DNA from: an uncultured Clostridia bacterium
GTDB taxonomy: Bacteria; Bacillota; Clostridia; Christensenellales; Aristaeellaceae
Length of the DNA stretch: 16,182 nucleotides
Direction: 5' to 3'
Assembly (NCBI GenBank): GCA_934647165.1
Contig: CAKUFA010000045.1
Location: 1 to 16,182 of the forward strand
The translations under genes were made by a program, and so were the position numbers. The notes beneath the pieces were generated by a model. It saw nothing but the letters and a program-made list of their open reading frames with translations, had not been told where the DNA came from and searched no databases. Shown here piece by piece: positions 1-6,903 of the stretch; positions within the stretch are counted from its first letter, which is position 1; the number at the start of each line of letters is the position of its first letter.

Positions 1-332
1 ATGATATTATACTGCTTTTGCTAACGCAAGCAACAGCGCCAACAAATCGCACCTTTCTATTTTTTGTGTCCCAAATCAGCCGCTTAGCGCACCTAAATGG
101 CAAAGCGGCAGCAGTATGCCTTTGAAGTTGGAACGGCACAGAACAATAGAAAGCTGTGGAAGCATGAGCTCGTTGCACAAAGCGGCAGGCACAAGTATTC
201 AACTGTTCGTGCCGTTAAACTGACAACCAAATGCGAATTATCATAGCGCACTTCATTCATGGTATTCTTGTATAATTAGTATATCACAAGGACAGAAAAC
301 TTGTAAATATGTAATCCGAAAGATTTTGTTAG
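1..332. other. Gene-poor left flank, no convincing coding sequence
   Basis: This stretch is lower in GC than the gene block that follows. The only intact small plus-strand frame is a 49-codon ORF at 97-246 (starts MAKRQQYAFEV, ends KCELS) without a recognisable Shine-Dalgarno sequence. It resembles no family I know and is not called as a gene. Minus-strand frames here are Cys-rich and look non-coding. A possible minus-strand promoter sits at 278-306. Together with the recombinase fragment immediately downstream, this looks like degraded mobile-element DNA (inference). Confidence 0.5.
278..306 (-). promoter_or_regulatory. Possible sigma-A promoter pointing left
   Basis: Read on the minus strand there is a TATACT -10 (278-283) preceded by TGA, an extended -10 context, and a poor -35 TTACAA (301-306) with a 17-base spacer. 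It would drive transcription leftwards, but no convincing gene lies downstream inside the window. The 11-base string TGTGATATACT around the -10 recurs exactly at 16058-16068. AT-rich DNA easily produces such matches, so this is tentative. Confidence 0.3.
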
Positions 333-555
333 GTTTGGCTGGAGCTAAAGTCCATGAATGTCGAGTATTTTCTTTCACTGGTACGGAAGTATGCCGGCAT
401 CCAAGATGCTGACTGGCAAAATCATCCGCAAGCTCGTAAAAAAGATCATCGTGTTCAAAGCAGAAAAAGTGGATGGTTATAGGCAGCAGCGCATTCAGAT
501 GATCTACAACGCCATTGGTGCAGTGGAAATCCCCAATGAAAAAGAAGCGGCATAG
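333..555 (+). pseudogene. Frameshifted C-terminal fragment of a serine recombinase (DUF4368-like tail)
   Basis: Two overlapping plus-strand frames together resemble the C-terminus of large serine (resolvase-family) recombinases found in clostridial mobile elements. Frame one (codons from 333, ATG at 354) reads MNVEYFLSLVRKYAGIQ. The next frame, from about 400, reads LTGKIIRKLVKKIIVFKAEK and then VDGYRQQRIQMIYNAIGAVE before TAG at 553-555. The combined order (FL-LVRKY, a basic helix, KIIV-KAEK, RQQRIQ-IYN-IGAVEIP) fits the DUF4368-type tail. The frame change near 398-409 and the stop at 330-332 show that it is broken. The N-terminal resolvase catalytic domain and the zinc-ribbon region are absent. 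A 65-aa ORF starting at 358 is only the downstream frame with a spurious N-terminus. Family assignment is from memory of the motif pattern. Confidence 0.6.
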
Positions 556-588
556 CCGATATTTCTGCCGACTATGCCGCACTTTTTT
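547..588 (+). terminator. Rho-independent terminator after the recombinase fragment
   Basis: GCGGCATAGCCG (547-558) pairs with CGACTATGCCGC (569-580) with one mismatch across a 10-base loop, and a run of six T follows (583-588). The left arm contains the stop codon of the recombinase remnant, so the terminator appears to have been inherited with that gene. Confidence 0.75.
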
Positions 589-646
589 CCGGAATCAAAA
601 ACCCTACGGAGCACCCTTCTAAAGCAGTCGCTCTCTTCTGCACCGA

Positions 647-1969
647 TCACTCGCCGAAATAGACCTGATTAGGTTCCAGATCCACACCGCGGAGTGCGAA
701 AAGCTCCTCCACCGTCACGCACAGGAATCCGCGTTCCTCCAGCCGATCCAGGGCAATATCCAGATAGCGGTAGCAGGCACGGCGAAGATCATGCATCATG
801 ATAACTGCTCCATCCTTTGCCCCGCCGCCTGCATTCACGCCCATTGTGCGAATCGCCGCATCGTCAAAGCTGCGGTTCGCGCTGCCATCGCCGGAGGACA
901 CGCTCCAGTGAATCAGCGGCAGGCCAATCTGCACGTCAATATAAGGCTTTTCCATGCCTCCCGGCGCACGCATCATGGTTGCCTGCGTGCCTGTCACCTG
1001 CGACAGCTCCCGATTAAAGCGCGCAAGGTCTGCATGGGCATTTTCACGGATGCGTCCACTGGTCTGATGTTCATAGCTATGGTAGGCCAGCAGGAAGCCT
1101 GCGTCATGCTCATAGGACAACACATAATGATTGGCCGCCATCATATTGCCCACCAGAAAGAACGTAGCGTCCGCCCCCCGGGCGCGAAGCTCGTCGATCA
1201 CATTGATAGAATACAGCTGTGCCGGGCCGTCATCAAAGGTCAATGCCGCCAGCTTATAGCTGCTGTTATCCGTTCGCGCCTGTGCTTCCTGGCGCATGGC
1301 CGGGCGGATATCCGGATACAAAAGCCGCACGTGCATCAGTCCCTGATGGCCGGGATAGAGTTCATCCGCCCGATAATGCAGCCGCAGCGACCCGCCGGTG
1401 AGCGTAAACGCCGCTTCACGAAGCGCATCGCGCCCGCACAGGGCTCGAAGCTTCTCTCCATCGCACGTCTCCTCCGGGAAGTAAGCCGACAGCTGCGTTT
1501 CCACCGCCTGCGCCAGCAGCGTCCAGCCTTCGCTGTCCTCATCGAACAAGTCGTCCATGGTCAGGCGGCGGCCTGTTTCCATGTCATACGCCCGTGCATC
1601 AAAGGCAACATAGATCTGTTCCCGTTCATGCTGGATGCGTGCAATGGTGAGGAAGCTCATCCACCGGTCACCTGTGCGGCTCATGCCTGCATTAACCCGC
1701 AGGGACGTCTTATCCCGTCCGATCCTGCCTGTTGGCAGCGCACAGCGGCCTTCCTCTGCCATGCAGTCAATCAACTGCCGCATCTGTGCATTCACATCTG
1801 CATTCTCTGTCACAGGATAGGTTTTGCGGATGTATACATCCTCCCGCACATATTCGTCCGGACCCTGTTCCTGCGTGATGCAAAGCCGCGCCGGGATAGG
1901 CGTATCCTCCGCTGATGCCGTGCCCAGCAGCGCAAGCAGCGCAAGCAGAAACGCAAGCAGCCTTTTCAT
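647..1969 (-). CDS. Secreted PdaC-like polysaccharide deacetylase (NodB fold)
   Basis: This is a predicted extracellular carbohydrate esterase family 4 enzyme of 440 aa that would remove acetyl groups from peptidoglycan or another surface polysaccharide. Residues 1-20 are a signal peptide (cut near ASA-ED). Residues about 40-222 resemble the DUF4163/DUF3298 domain found ahead of the catalytic domain in B. subtilis PdaC (ETGRRLTMDDLF at 131-142; FTLTGGSLRLHY at 188-199). The NodB domain spans about 240-425: TFDDGP (D246, D247), HSYEH (H297, H301, metal ligands), RAPGG (R334), HWSVSSGD (354-361) and VIMMHD (H393). All catalytic motifs are present, but the usual WSVD motif reads WSVS, with Ser358 replacing Asp, and Asp361 is kept. 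AAGGGG lies 9-10 bases before the ATG. A promoter lies just upstream, so it can be transcribed apart from the preceding gene. Substrate is not determined by sequence. Confidence 0.9.
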   Translation of the reverse strand: MKRLLAFLLALLALLGTASAEDTPIPARLCITQEQGPDEYVREDVYIRKTYPVTENADVNAQMRQLIDCMAEEGRCALPTGRIGRDKTSLRVNAGMSRTGDRWMSFLTIARIQHEREQIYVAFDARAYDMETGRRLTMDDLFDEDSEGWTLLAQAVETQLSAYFPEETCDGEKLRALCGRDALREAAFTLTGGSLRLHYRADELYPGHQGLMHVRLLYPDIRPAMRQEAQARTDNSSYKLAALTFDDGPAQLYSINVIDELRARGADATFFLVGNMMAANHYVLSYEHDAGFLLAYHSYEHQTSGRIRENAHADLARFNRELSQVTGTQATMMRAPGGMEKPYIDVQIGLPLIHWSVSSGDGSANRSFDDAAIRTMGVNAGGGAKDGAVIMMHDLRRACYRYLDIALDRLEERGFLCVTVEELFALRGVDLEPNQVYFGE

Positions 1970-2008
1970 GCTTTCTATATCCCCTTTTGTTCCTTTTCCT
2001 CAGGAGCC

Positions 2009-2037
2009 AGTATAGCATGCCCGCCTTGGCGCGTCAA
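2009..2037 (-). promoter_or_regulatory. Sigma-A promoter for the deacetylase gene
   Basis: On the minus strand, TTGACG (2032-2037) and TATACT (2009-2014) are separated by exactly 17 bases, with TGC immediately before the -10 (extended -10). Transcription would start near 2002, giving a leader of about 30 bases. This is the best promoter match in the left half of the window. Confidence 0.8.
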
Positions 2038-2046
2038 GAAAGCTCA

Positions 2047-2658
2047 TCACATTCCGCTATAGAGCGCACTGTCCCATTCGTCAAAGAAATCCGCGGTGAT
2101 GTTCTCCGTCTGCATGGTTTTTGTCCACAGCACATCGCCGTCTGCATCCATTACCGAAAAGATCAGGGTCGAACCATGCGGATCCTCCGGCGCGGCATCC
2201 TTCGATACGGCGCGCCGCACAAGCGCTAACGTCGTGCCTTCCCAGCGATAAAGCGCCTTGTCCCGCAGCGCACCCGCAAGGCCGTTGTCAGCGTCGCTCA
2301 CCACCAGCTGCCGTTCCGTGTCCAGCCTGTAGTTCCACACACCGTCCGCATCCTCGCCCTGTTGCAGCGCTGGTACATAGCCGTTTTCCGTGCGCACAAA
2401 AAACATCTGTCGTATATTGGAAGCGCCTTGTCCAAGCAGTACAACCAGGTCGGGCACACCGTCAAAATTCACATCCTCCTCAATCATTTTCTCTTCCGTG
2501 CCCTCGCTGGCAACATAATACAGCGCCTGCCCATCTGCCGTTTCCACATGATGGATGCAGTCGCCGTCTGGTGTTTGCCCCACCACCTGCGCCACGGCGC
2601 ATGCAGGCAGCATGGCCGCCAGCGCAAGCGCCGCAAGCCTTATTCTTTTCCGCATCAT
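2047..2658 (-). CDS. Secreted XAC2610/FG-GAP-like protein with an EF-hand-type calcium loop
   Basis: This is a predicted exported protein of 203 aa. Residues 1-23 form a signal peptide ending AVAQ. Near residues 62-75 the protein reads EDVNFDGVPDLVVLLG, the D-x-N-x-D-G-x-x-D-L loop seen in dockerin, FG-GAP and XAC2610-type proteins and expected to bind calcium. The rest (YVPALQQGEDADGVWNYRLD, ADNGLAG, ALYRWEG) matches the usual layout of this loosely defined secreted beta-propeller-like group. Function is unknown; members are often envelope associated. Two adjacent ATG codons (2656-2658, 2653-2655) follow AAGGGGG; the second has the better spacing. It is 77 bases upstream of the deacetylase and in the same direction. 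No terminator separates them, so read-through is likely. Confidence 0.75.
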   Translation of the reverse strand: MMRKRIRLAALALAAMLPACAVAQVVGQTPDGDCIHHVETADGQALYYVASEGTEEKMIEEDVNFDGVPDLVVLLGQGASNIRQMFFVRTENGYVPALQQGEDADGVWNYRLDTERQLVVSDADNGLAGALRDKALYRWEGTTLALVRRAVSKDAAPEDPHGSTLIFSVMDADGDVLWTKTMQTENITADFFDEWDSALYSGM

Positions 2659-2756
2659 TCATGCCCCCTTTCGCCCATTCAAAGCGCAGCCCCCGGGTTT
2701 TCTTCCTGCATGATGGCGAAACGGCGCGCATACACTCAACCAACACGAGGTGGATG

Positions 2757-3860
2757 ATGATGAAAAAACGTGTCTTTGCCGCCCTGTTTCTGTTGACGCT
2801 GGCCATGCTGGCGCTGCTGCTGGTTCCACCCCTGTTTGCCGGCGAAAATCCGGTGCGGCTTCCCGGCGCAGCCGTGGCGGACAGGCAGCTCCTCAGGGTA
2901 TGGGTGCTCGGTGTGCCCGGCGGCGGCATGCGGTGGCTGCGCGGCTGTATCCGCACTTTTGAAAAGGCCGCCTCCAGCGTATCAGTCTATGTGCGGCAGA
3001 ACGCACCGCTTGAGGATGTCAGAGAGTATCCACCGGATGTGTTGCTTTTCCTGCCCGGTGAGCTAACCACCCCGGAAGGGATCCTGCTGCCCCTTGCCAC
3101 GAAAATAGAAGCAGAAGAACCGCTGCTTCGCTCCGGTCGATGGCAAGGCACATCCTACGCCCTTCCTGTAGCTTGGGGCGCATGGGCGCTATGCATCAAC
3201 CGCCAATGGGACAGTACTCCATCCACCGGTGCGCCCGTTCCAACGGCGTTTCTTGGCTACCCTTCCGCCACTGCTTCGCCGGATAAAACGCTGCCGTATC
3301 CGCGCGAAGGTATGCTGCGTTCTCCGATTCCCCTGGCTGCGCCGAAAGGCGTTGGCCTCGTGTCCCTCGGGCTTCTGCTGCCTCAGGAGTCGCGTCCGCC
3401 CCTTGGCGATGCTTTCCCCATGGACAGCGTCGCAGCCTATCAGGCTTTTGCAGCAGGCCGTGCAGGAAGCGCCCTGCTGACCACCGGACAGATCACCGCG
3501 CTGGAAGCGCTGCAGCAGCTTGGGCGTGGCGTCCCCCTCCGGGTGATGGTGCCGGACATCATCGTGACCGATCAGGTCTGGATGGCAGGGTTATGTCGGG
3601 AAAGCCCCATGGGCGCAGCGTTTCTTCAGCACTTGGCGAGCGACGGCTGTCAGCAGGCATTGAACGCACAGGGGTTGCATGCCGTGCGCCGGGACGTGCC
3701 CGGCGGTGCAGGTCATACAGCATTGGCCGTGGACGAATCCGCCCGGCGGGGATTTATCGCCGTGAATGCCTTCCTACCGCGCGAAACGGCTGCGCAAACC
3801 GCCTGGCAGCTGTTTCAGGGCATCCTGTCCCTGCCGGAAGGGCTGCCGCTCCTGCAATGA
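2757..3860 (+). CDS. Membrane-anchored or exported solute-binding-like protein (ABC family 1 type)
   Basis: The 367-aa product has a basic N-terminus (MMKKR) and a hydrophobic segment at 7-28, then a region resembling family 1 extracellular solute-binding proteins. Supporting patterns are LLRVWVLG near 45-52 (first beta strand), YALPVAWGAWALCINRQWD at 134-152 (the YxxPxxxGxxxLxYN pattern), AFAAGRAGSALLTTG at 230-244 and the C-terminal FLQHLASDGCQQALNAQG at 289-306. No lipobox cysteine is present, unlike typical Gram-positive binding proteins, so it may stay anchored by the N-terminal helix or be released. Three ATGs in a row (2754, 2757, 2760) follow GAGGTGG at 2747-2753; 2757 or 2760 fits best. 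A longer open frame reaching back to 2121 is antisense to the neighbouring gene and not coding. No permease or ATPase gene is nearby. Assignment is by pattern and moderately secure. Confidence 0.7.
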   Translation: MMKKRVFAALFLLTLAMLALLLVPPLFAGENPVRLPGAAVADRQLLRVWVLGVPGGGMRWLRGCIRTFEKAASSVSVYVRQNAPLEDVREYPPDVLLFLPGELTTPEGILLPLATKIEAEEPLLRSGRWQGTSYALPVAWGAWALCINRQWDSTPSTGAPVPTAFLGYPSATASPDKTLPYPREGMLRSPIPLAAPKGVGLVSLGLLLPQESRPPLGDAFPMDSVAAYQAFAAGRAGSALLTTGQITALEALQQLGRGVPLRVMVPDIIVTDQVWMAGLCRESPMGAAFLQHLASDGCQQALNAQGLHAVRRDVPGGAGHTALAVDESARRGFIAVNAFLPRETAAQTAWQLFQGILSLPEGLPLLQ

Positions 3861-3914
3861 ATGCATACACTCGTCCCCGCATGGACATGATAGCCGTGAC
3901 AACCCGATTGATGG

Positions 3915-3920
3915 AGGAGG
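3915..3920 (+). promoter_or_regulatory. Strong ribosome binding site fixing the start of the Myb-like regulator
   Basis: AGGAGG lies 9 bases ahead of the ATG at 3930 and no competing in-frame start lies between them. The 69-base gap after the solute-binding-like gene contains no terminator, so the two genes may share a transcript. Confidence 0.7.
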
Positions 3921-3929
3921 GAACAAGCC

Positions 3930-4745
3930 ATGGAAAATACCGTGAAACGCACGCGCTCCGGTTGGCGTGAGGAAGAAGCGCAGCGGCTTTTGAGCGCTGT
4001 GAAAGCCGCAGACAGCACCGGCGCCCCGCTGCGCAGCGTTTTTGAAGATTTGTCCCAGGATTTGGGGCGCAAGCCCAACAGCATCCGCAACTATTATTAT
4101 GCCCGCTTGCGTCAGCAGGAAGGCGGAGTCTTGCAGCGCGCCGCGCCCTTTGCGGTTTTTACCCCTGAGGAGACCCGGGAGCTTTTGCGTCAGGTACTGA
4201 TGGCACGGGCACAGGGTTCTTCCGTGCGAAGCTGCGTCATGCGCATGGCGCACGGCGATCATCGCGCCATGCTGCGCTATCAGAACAAGTACCGCACCAT
4301 CATGAAGCACCGACCCGAGCTAGCCGCTCAGGTGATGGAGGAATTGCGGCAGGAGGGGCTGCCCTGCCCCGCATTCCCCGCCGACCCCGCCGACCCTGCT
4401 TTTTGCGATCCGGAAGACGTTTCCGCCACACGGCTGATGGGCGAAAAATGCGTCAGCGACATGCTGGAAGGCATCAAGGAGCTGCTCCGGCGTGCCGCCC
4501 GTGCTCAGAAAAGCGAGGATCAACAGCGAGCCCTGGATCGCATGCAGGTGCAGCATGACTTGCAGCGGCTGGCATGGGAAAAGGATTTCAGCGAAGCCAC
4601 AACGCACCTGGAGACGCTGATGGGCATTCTGCGGGAATATCTCGCCCTGCCCCGTGCCTCGCAGATTCCCCAGCTGGATACTTTCTGTGACGCCGTGTTA
4701 GCGGAAATGACCCAGGCAGAGGAATTCCTCTCTCGCACAACATAA
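3930..4745 (+). CDS. RsfA-like transcriptional regulator with two Myb/SANT-like motifs
   Basis: This is a predicted cytoplasmic DNA-binding protein of 271 aa. The first Myb-like unit spans about residues 9-62: RSGWREEEAQRLLSAV, a spacer, then LGRKPNSIRNYYYARLR as the probable recognition helix. A second, weaker unit spans about 75-128: FTPEETRELLRQVL, then DHRAMLRYQNKYRTIMK. Residues about 175-240 are charged and helical and probably form a coiled coil for dimerisation. This layout resembles the RsfA/YlbO group, which includes prespore-specific regulators in Bacillus. A sporulation role here is only suggested by family resemblance. Start chosen from the AGGAGG at 3915-3920. It follows the solute-binding-like gene by 69 bases and ends before a bidirectional terminator. 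Confidence 0.75.
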   Translation: MENTVKRTRSGWREEEAQRLLSAVKAADSTGAPLRSVFEDLSQDLGRKPNSIRNYYYARLRQQEGGVLQRAAPFAVFTPEETRELLRQVLMARAQGSSVRSCVMRMAHGDHRAMLRYQNKYRTIMKHRPELAAQVMEELRQEGLPCPAFPADPADPAFCDPEDVSATRLMGEKCVSDMLEGIKELLRRAARAQKSEDQQRALDRMQVQHDLQRLAWEKDFSEATTHLETLMGILREYLALPRASQIPQLDTFCDAVLAEMTQAEEFLSRTT

Positions 4746-4767
4746 GGCGCGTGCACCGGCAATGCAG

Positions 4768-4831
4768 AAAAAGCAGACAAGCCGCCATGGGAGCCTTTTG
4801 ATGGCTCCGCAGACCGCTTGTCTGCCTTTTT
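4768..4831 (+). terminator. Bidirectional terminator between convergent genes
   Basis: GCAGACAAGC (4773-4782) pairs perfectly with GCTTGTCTGC (4816-4825). A second hairpin, GGAGCC with GGCTCC, forms inside, giving a branched structure. Five T (4827-4831) follow on the plus strand, and five A (4768-4772) precede it, giving a T run on the minus strand. It can therefore end both the Myb-like gene and fbp. Confidence 0.85.
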
Positions 4832-4865
4832 GTGCTTTGGGATAGGGCACAGGGTGCGATGCGCC

Positions 4866-6761
4866 TTATTTTTGCAAATTCACAACACCTTCGCGGATCG
4901 CAGTGAGAAGCGCCTTGAGATCCTCCACCCGTTCTGCAAGGCGACGGCCGTTGTCCGTATCGCGCACACGGAGGCGGCGGGGATAGGTCGCAAACTCGAA
5001 CGATTGAGAGTGAATGTCCCTTCCATCATTCAGCGCCTCTTCAAAGGTGGAAAAGGGCTGATGCGACATCAGGCGCATGCCGTGGGAGTTGGCGATAAGC
5101 GTGTAGCCCGCAATACCGGTTGTCTTCTGATAGGCGCGGCAGAATCCGCCGTCAATCACAATGAGCCTTCCTCCGGCCTTCAGCGGACTTTCCCCGCGGA
5201 TAACGCGAATGGGCGTATGTCCGTTAATGATGCGGCTGTTTTCATCGGTGAGACCAAAGGCCGCGAGAATGCGCAGGCAGTCCGTTTCATTGTTGCAGTA
5301 GGTATAGTAGGGATTGCGCGGCTCTTTCCACGCTTCTTCATCCGGCACAAAAAAGCGCGCAAAGGTGGTAACGCTGCGGCCGCACAGGGGCGAATCGTCC
5401 CCGCACCACAGATACCACATGAAGTCCAGCGCCGCCTGATCGCCCTGATAGAAGGCGCGGCGCGCCACCTGATCGGCATACTGCATCAGCGCCTGCCCGG
5501 ACAGAGCGCGCCCTTCCAGCTGCTTGGCCAGGAAGCTCCCGTCCTCATTCATGGGCACGCAGCCGTGGAAAAGCAGATTGCCGTTGTAGCAGCGGAACAT
5601 CCGCCCGCGGGCATACAGGAAGCCAATGTGGCTGTGCAGGCGCAGGCTCTGCACAAACGCATCCCGCAAGCCATTGATGACCTGTTTTTCTTCCCCGGTG
5701 AGGGCATAAGGATCCTCCCAGTTGACGGTAGGCAGACGGCGGGGTTTCAGCGGCCAATTTCTGCCGGCAATGCGCACGGTGCTCCGGACAAGGTCTACCT
5801 TGTCCAGCAGCAGCCGTCCCTCCATGCCAAAGTCGGGATTGCGGCGAATCAGCTGCCCCTCCAGCTTGAACATCATAATCGTGATTGCTTCCAGCGCCGC
5901 CTGATTCGGCTCCATATCCGGATACAGCTTTTCTGCTGCCAGCACCAGCGGGCGCAGCGGAATGCCGTATCCATTTTCGAGAATCTCCATGTTGTGGTAT
6001 TGCAGGCAGTTGCGCACAACGCCTGCCACGCACACCTCGCTGCCCGATGCAGCCCCCATCCACAAAATGTCGTGGTTGCCCCACTCAATGTCAATGCTGT
6101 GGTGGTGCATAAGGATATCCAGAATGCTGTCCGCGCGGGCGCCGCGGTCGAAGATATCGCCCACAACATGCAGCCTGTCCACCGCCAGGCGTTTAATCAG
6201 CTCCGTCAGCGCAACAATGAAATCATCCCCGCTGCCCACGCCAATGAGCACATCCAGAATCGTTTCATGATATTGGTGGCGATTGTCATCCTCGTCCGTC
6301 TGGGCATGGAGCAGCTCATCCAGGATGCCGGCATAGCTTTCCGGCATGGCCCTTCGTACCTTGGAGCGGGTATACTTGCTGGACAGCATCCGCGCCAGAT
6401 ACACCAGCCGCCCCAGCTGCGTGCGGTACCACTCCGGCGTCAGGCGGCCCGCATCGTGCTCGAGCTTCAGTTTCTGCCGGGGATAGTAAATCAGCGTGCA
6501 CAGCTCTGATACTTCCTGTCCGGTCATGTGATCCCCCAGCCAGAGATTCACCTTTTCCCGTACCACACCGGAGCAGTTGTTCATAATGTGCAGGAAGGAT
6601 TCGTATTCTCCATGGATATCGCTCATGAAATGTTCGGTGCCCTTGGGTAGGCTGAGCACGCCGCCCAGGTTGATGATTTCGGTGCAAAGCGCCTGCTCGG
6701 TGCGGAACTGCTCCGCAAGGAGGTTGAGGTATTTCAGCCGTGACGCGGTGTATGTTTCCAT
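4866..6761 (-). CDS. fbp: Fructose-1,6-bisphosphatase, class III
   Basis: This enzyme hydrolyses fructose 1,6-bisphosphate to fructose 6-phosphate plus phosphate, the committed gluconeogenic step, in the cytoplasm. The 631-aa product is full length for the class III family, which is found mainly in Firmicutes. It begins LKYLNLLAEQF and TEIINLGGVLSLPKGTEHF, typical of the family. The calcineurin-type metal site is complete: SDIHGEYE (D48, H50), GDIFDRG (D202, D205, R206), GNHD (N229, H230, D231), LFHG (H399), NGHTP (H515) and VIDGG (D537). The ATG at 6759-6761 follows AAGGGGGCG with about 9 bases spacing and matches where family members begin. The frame stays open 40 codons further upstream, but that part covers the promoter and is rejected. 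It is a single-gene unit, divergent from the MBL gene. Confidence 0.95.
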   Translation of the reverse strand: METYTASRLKYLNLLAEQFRTEQALCTEIINLGGVLSLPKGTEHFMSDIHGEYESFLHIMNNCSGVVREKVNLWLGDHMTGQEVSELCTLIYYPRQKLKLEHDAGRLTPEWYRTQLGRLVYLARMLSSKYTRSKVRRAMPESYAGILDELLHAQTDEDDNRHQYHETILDVLIGVGSGDDFIVALTELIKRLAVDRLHVVGDIFDRGARADSILDILMHHHSIDIEWGNHDILWMGAASGSEVCVAGVVRNCLQYHNMEILENGYGIPLRPLVLAAEKLYPDMEPNQAALEAITIMMFKLEGQLIRRNPDFGMEGRLLLDKVDLVRSTVRIAGRNWPLKPRRLPTVNWEDPYALTGEEKQVINGLRDAFVQSLRLHSHIGFLYARGRMFRCYNGNLLFHGCVPMNEDGSFLAKQLEGRALSGQALMQYADQVARRAFYQGDQAALDFMWYLWCGDDSPLCGRSVTTFARFFVPDEEAWKEPRNPYYTYCNNETDCLRILAAFGLTDENSRIINGHTPIRVIRGESPLKAGGRLIVIDGGFCRAYQKTTGIAGYTLIANSHGMRLMSHQPFSTFEEALNDGRDIHSQSFEFATYPRRLRVRDTDNGRRLAERVEDLKALLTAIREGVVNLQK

Positions 6762-6786
6762 AGAACATCGCCCCCTTGATAGGCTT

Positions 6787-6815
6787 ATTATAAGGGGTTT
6801 TGGAAGGCCGCGCAA
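6787..6815 (-). promoter_or_regulatory. Promoter for fbp
   Basis: On the minus strand a perfect TATAAT (6787-6792) lies 17 bases from TTGCGC (6810-6815), a weak -35. The transcript would start near 6780, leaving a short leader containing the fbp ribosome binding site. A weak -35 with a consensus -10 is compatible with activator dependence, but no operator is evident. Confidence 0.6.
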
Positions 6816-6903
6816 GTGGGAGAAGGAAAAGAGGAATCCAAAATCGAAATAAAGATAAGGGTGGTTTTCCCTTTCGCGCACCTATTACAGGAGGTATCCC
6901 CTT

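Noticed and set aside
97..246. 49-aa plus-strand ORF
   Set aside because: No ribosome binding site, no recognisable family, sits in probable scar DNA; kept only as a remark.
791..1915. 374-aa plus-strand open frame
   Set aside because: It is fully antisense to the deacetylase, which has a signal peptide and intact NodB motifs; composition (Cys, His, Arg rich) is typical of a shadow frame in GC-rich DNA.
2121..2753. N-terminal extension of the solute-binding-like frame
   Set aside because: Runs antisense through the 2047-2658 gene; the real start has a ribosome binding site and begins a clear signal/anchor sequence.
2659..2756. Promoters for the two divergent genes
   Set aside because: Only poor hexamer matches were found on either strand (for example TACACT on the plus strand without a -35), so none is called.
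4818..6509. 563-aa plus-strand open frame
   Set aside because: Antisense to fbp, no family motifs, starts inside the terminator.
6762..6881. 40-codon upstream extension of fbp
   Set aside because: Covers the promoter and ribosome binding site, and family members start at the later ATG.
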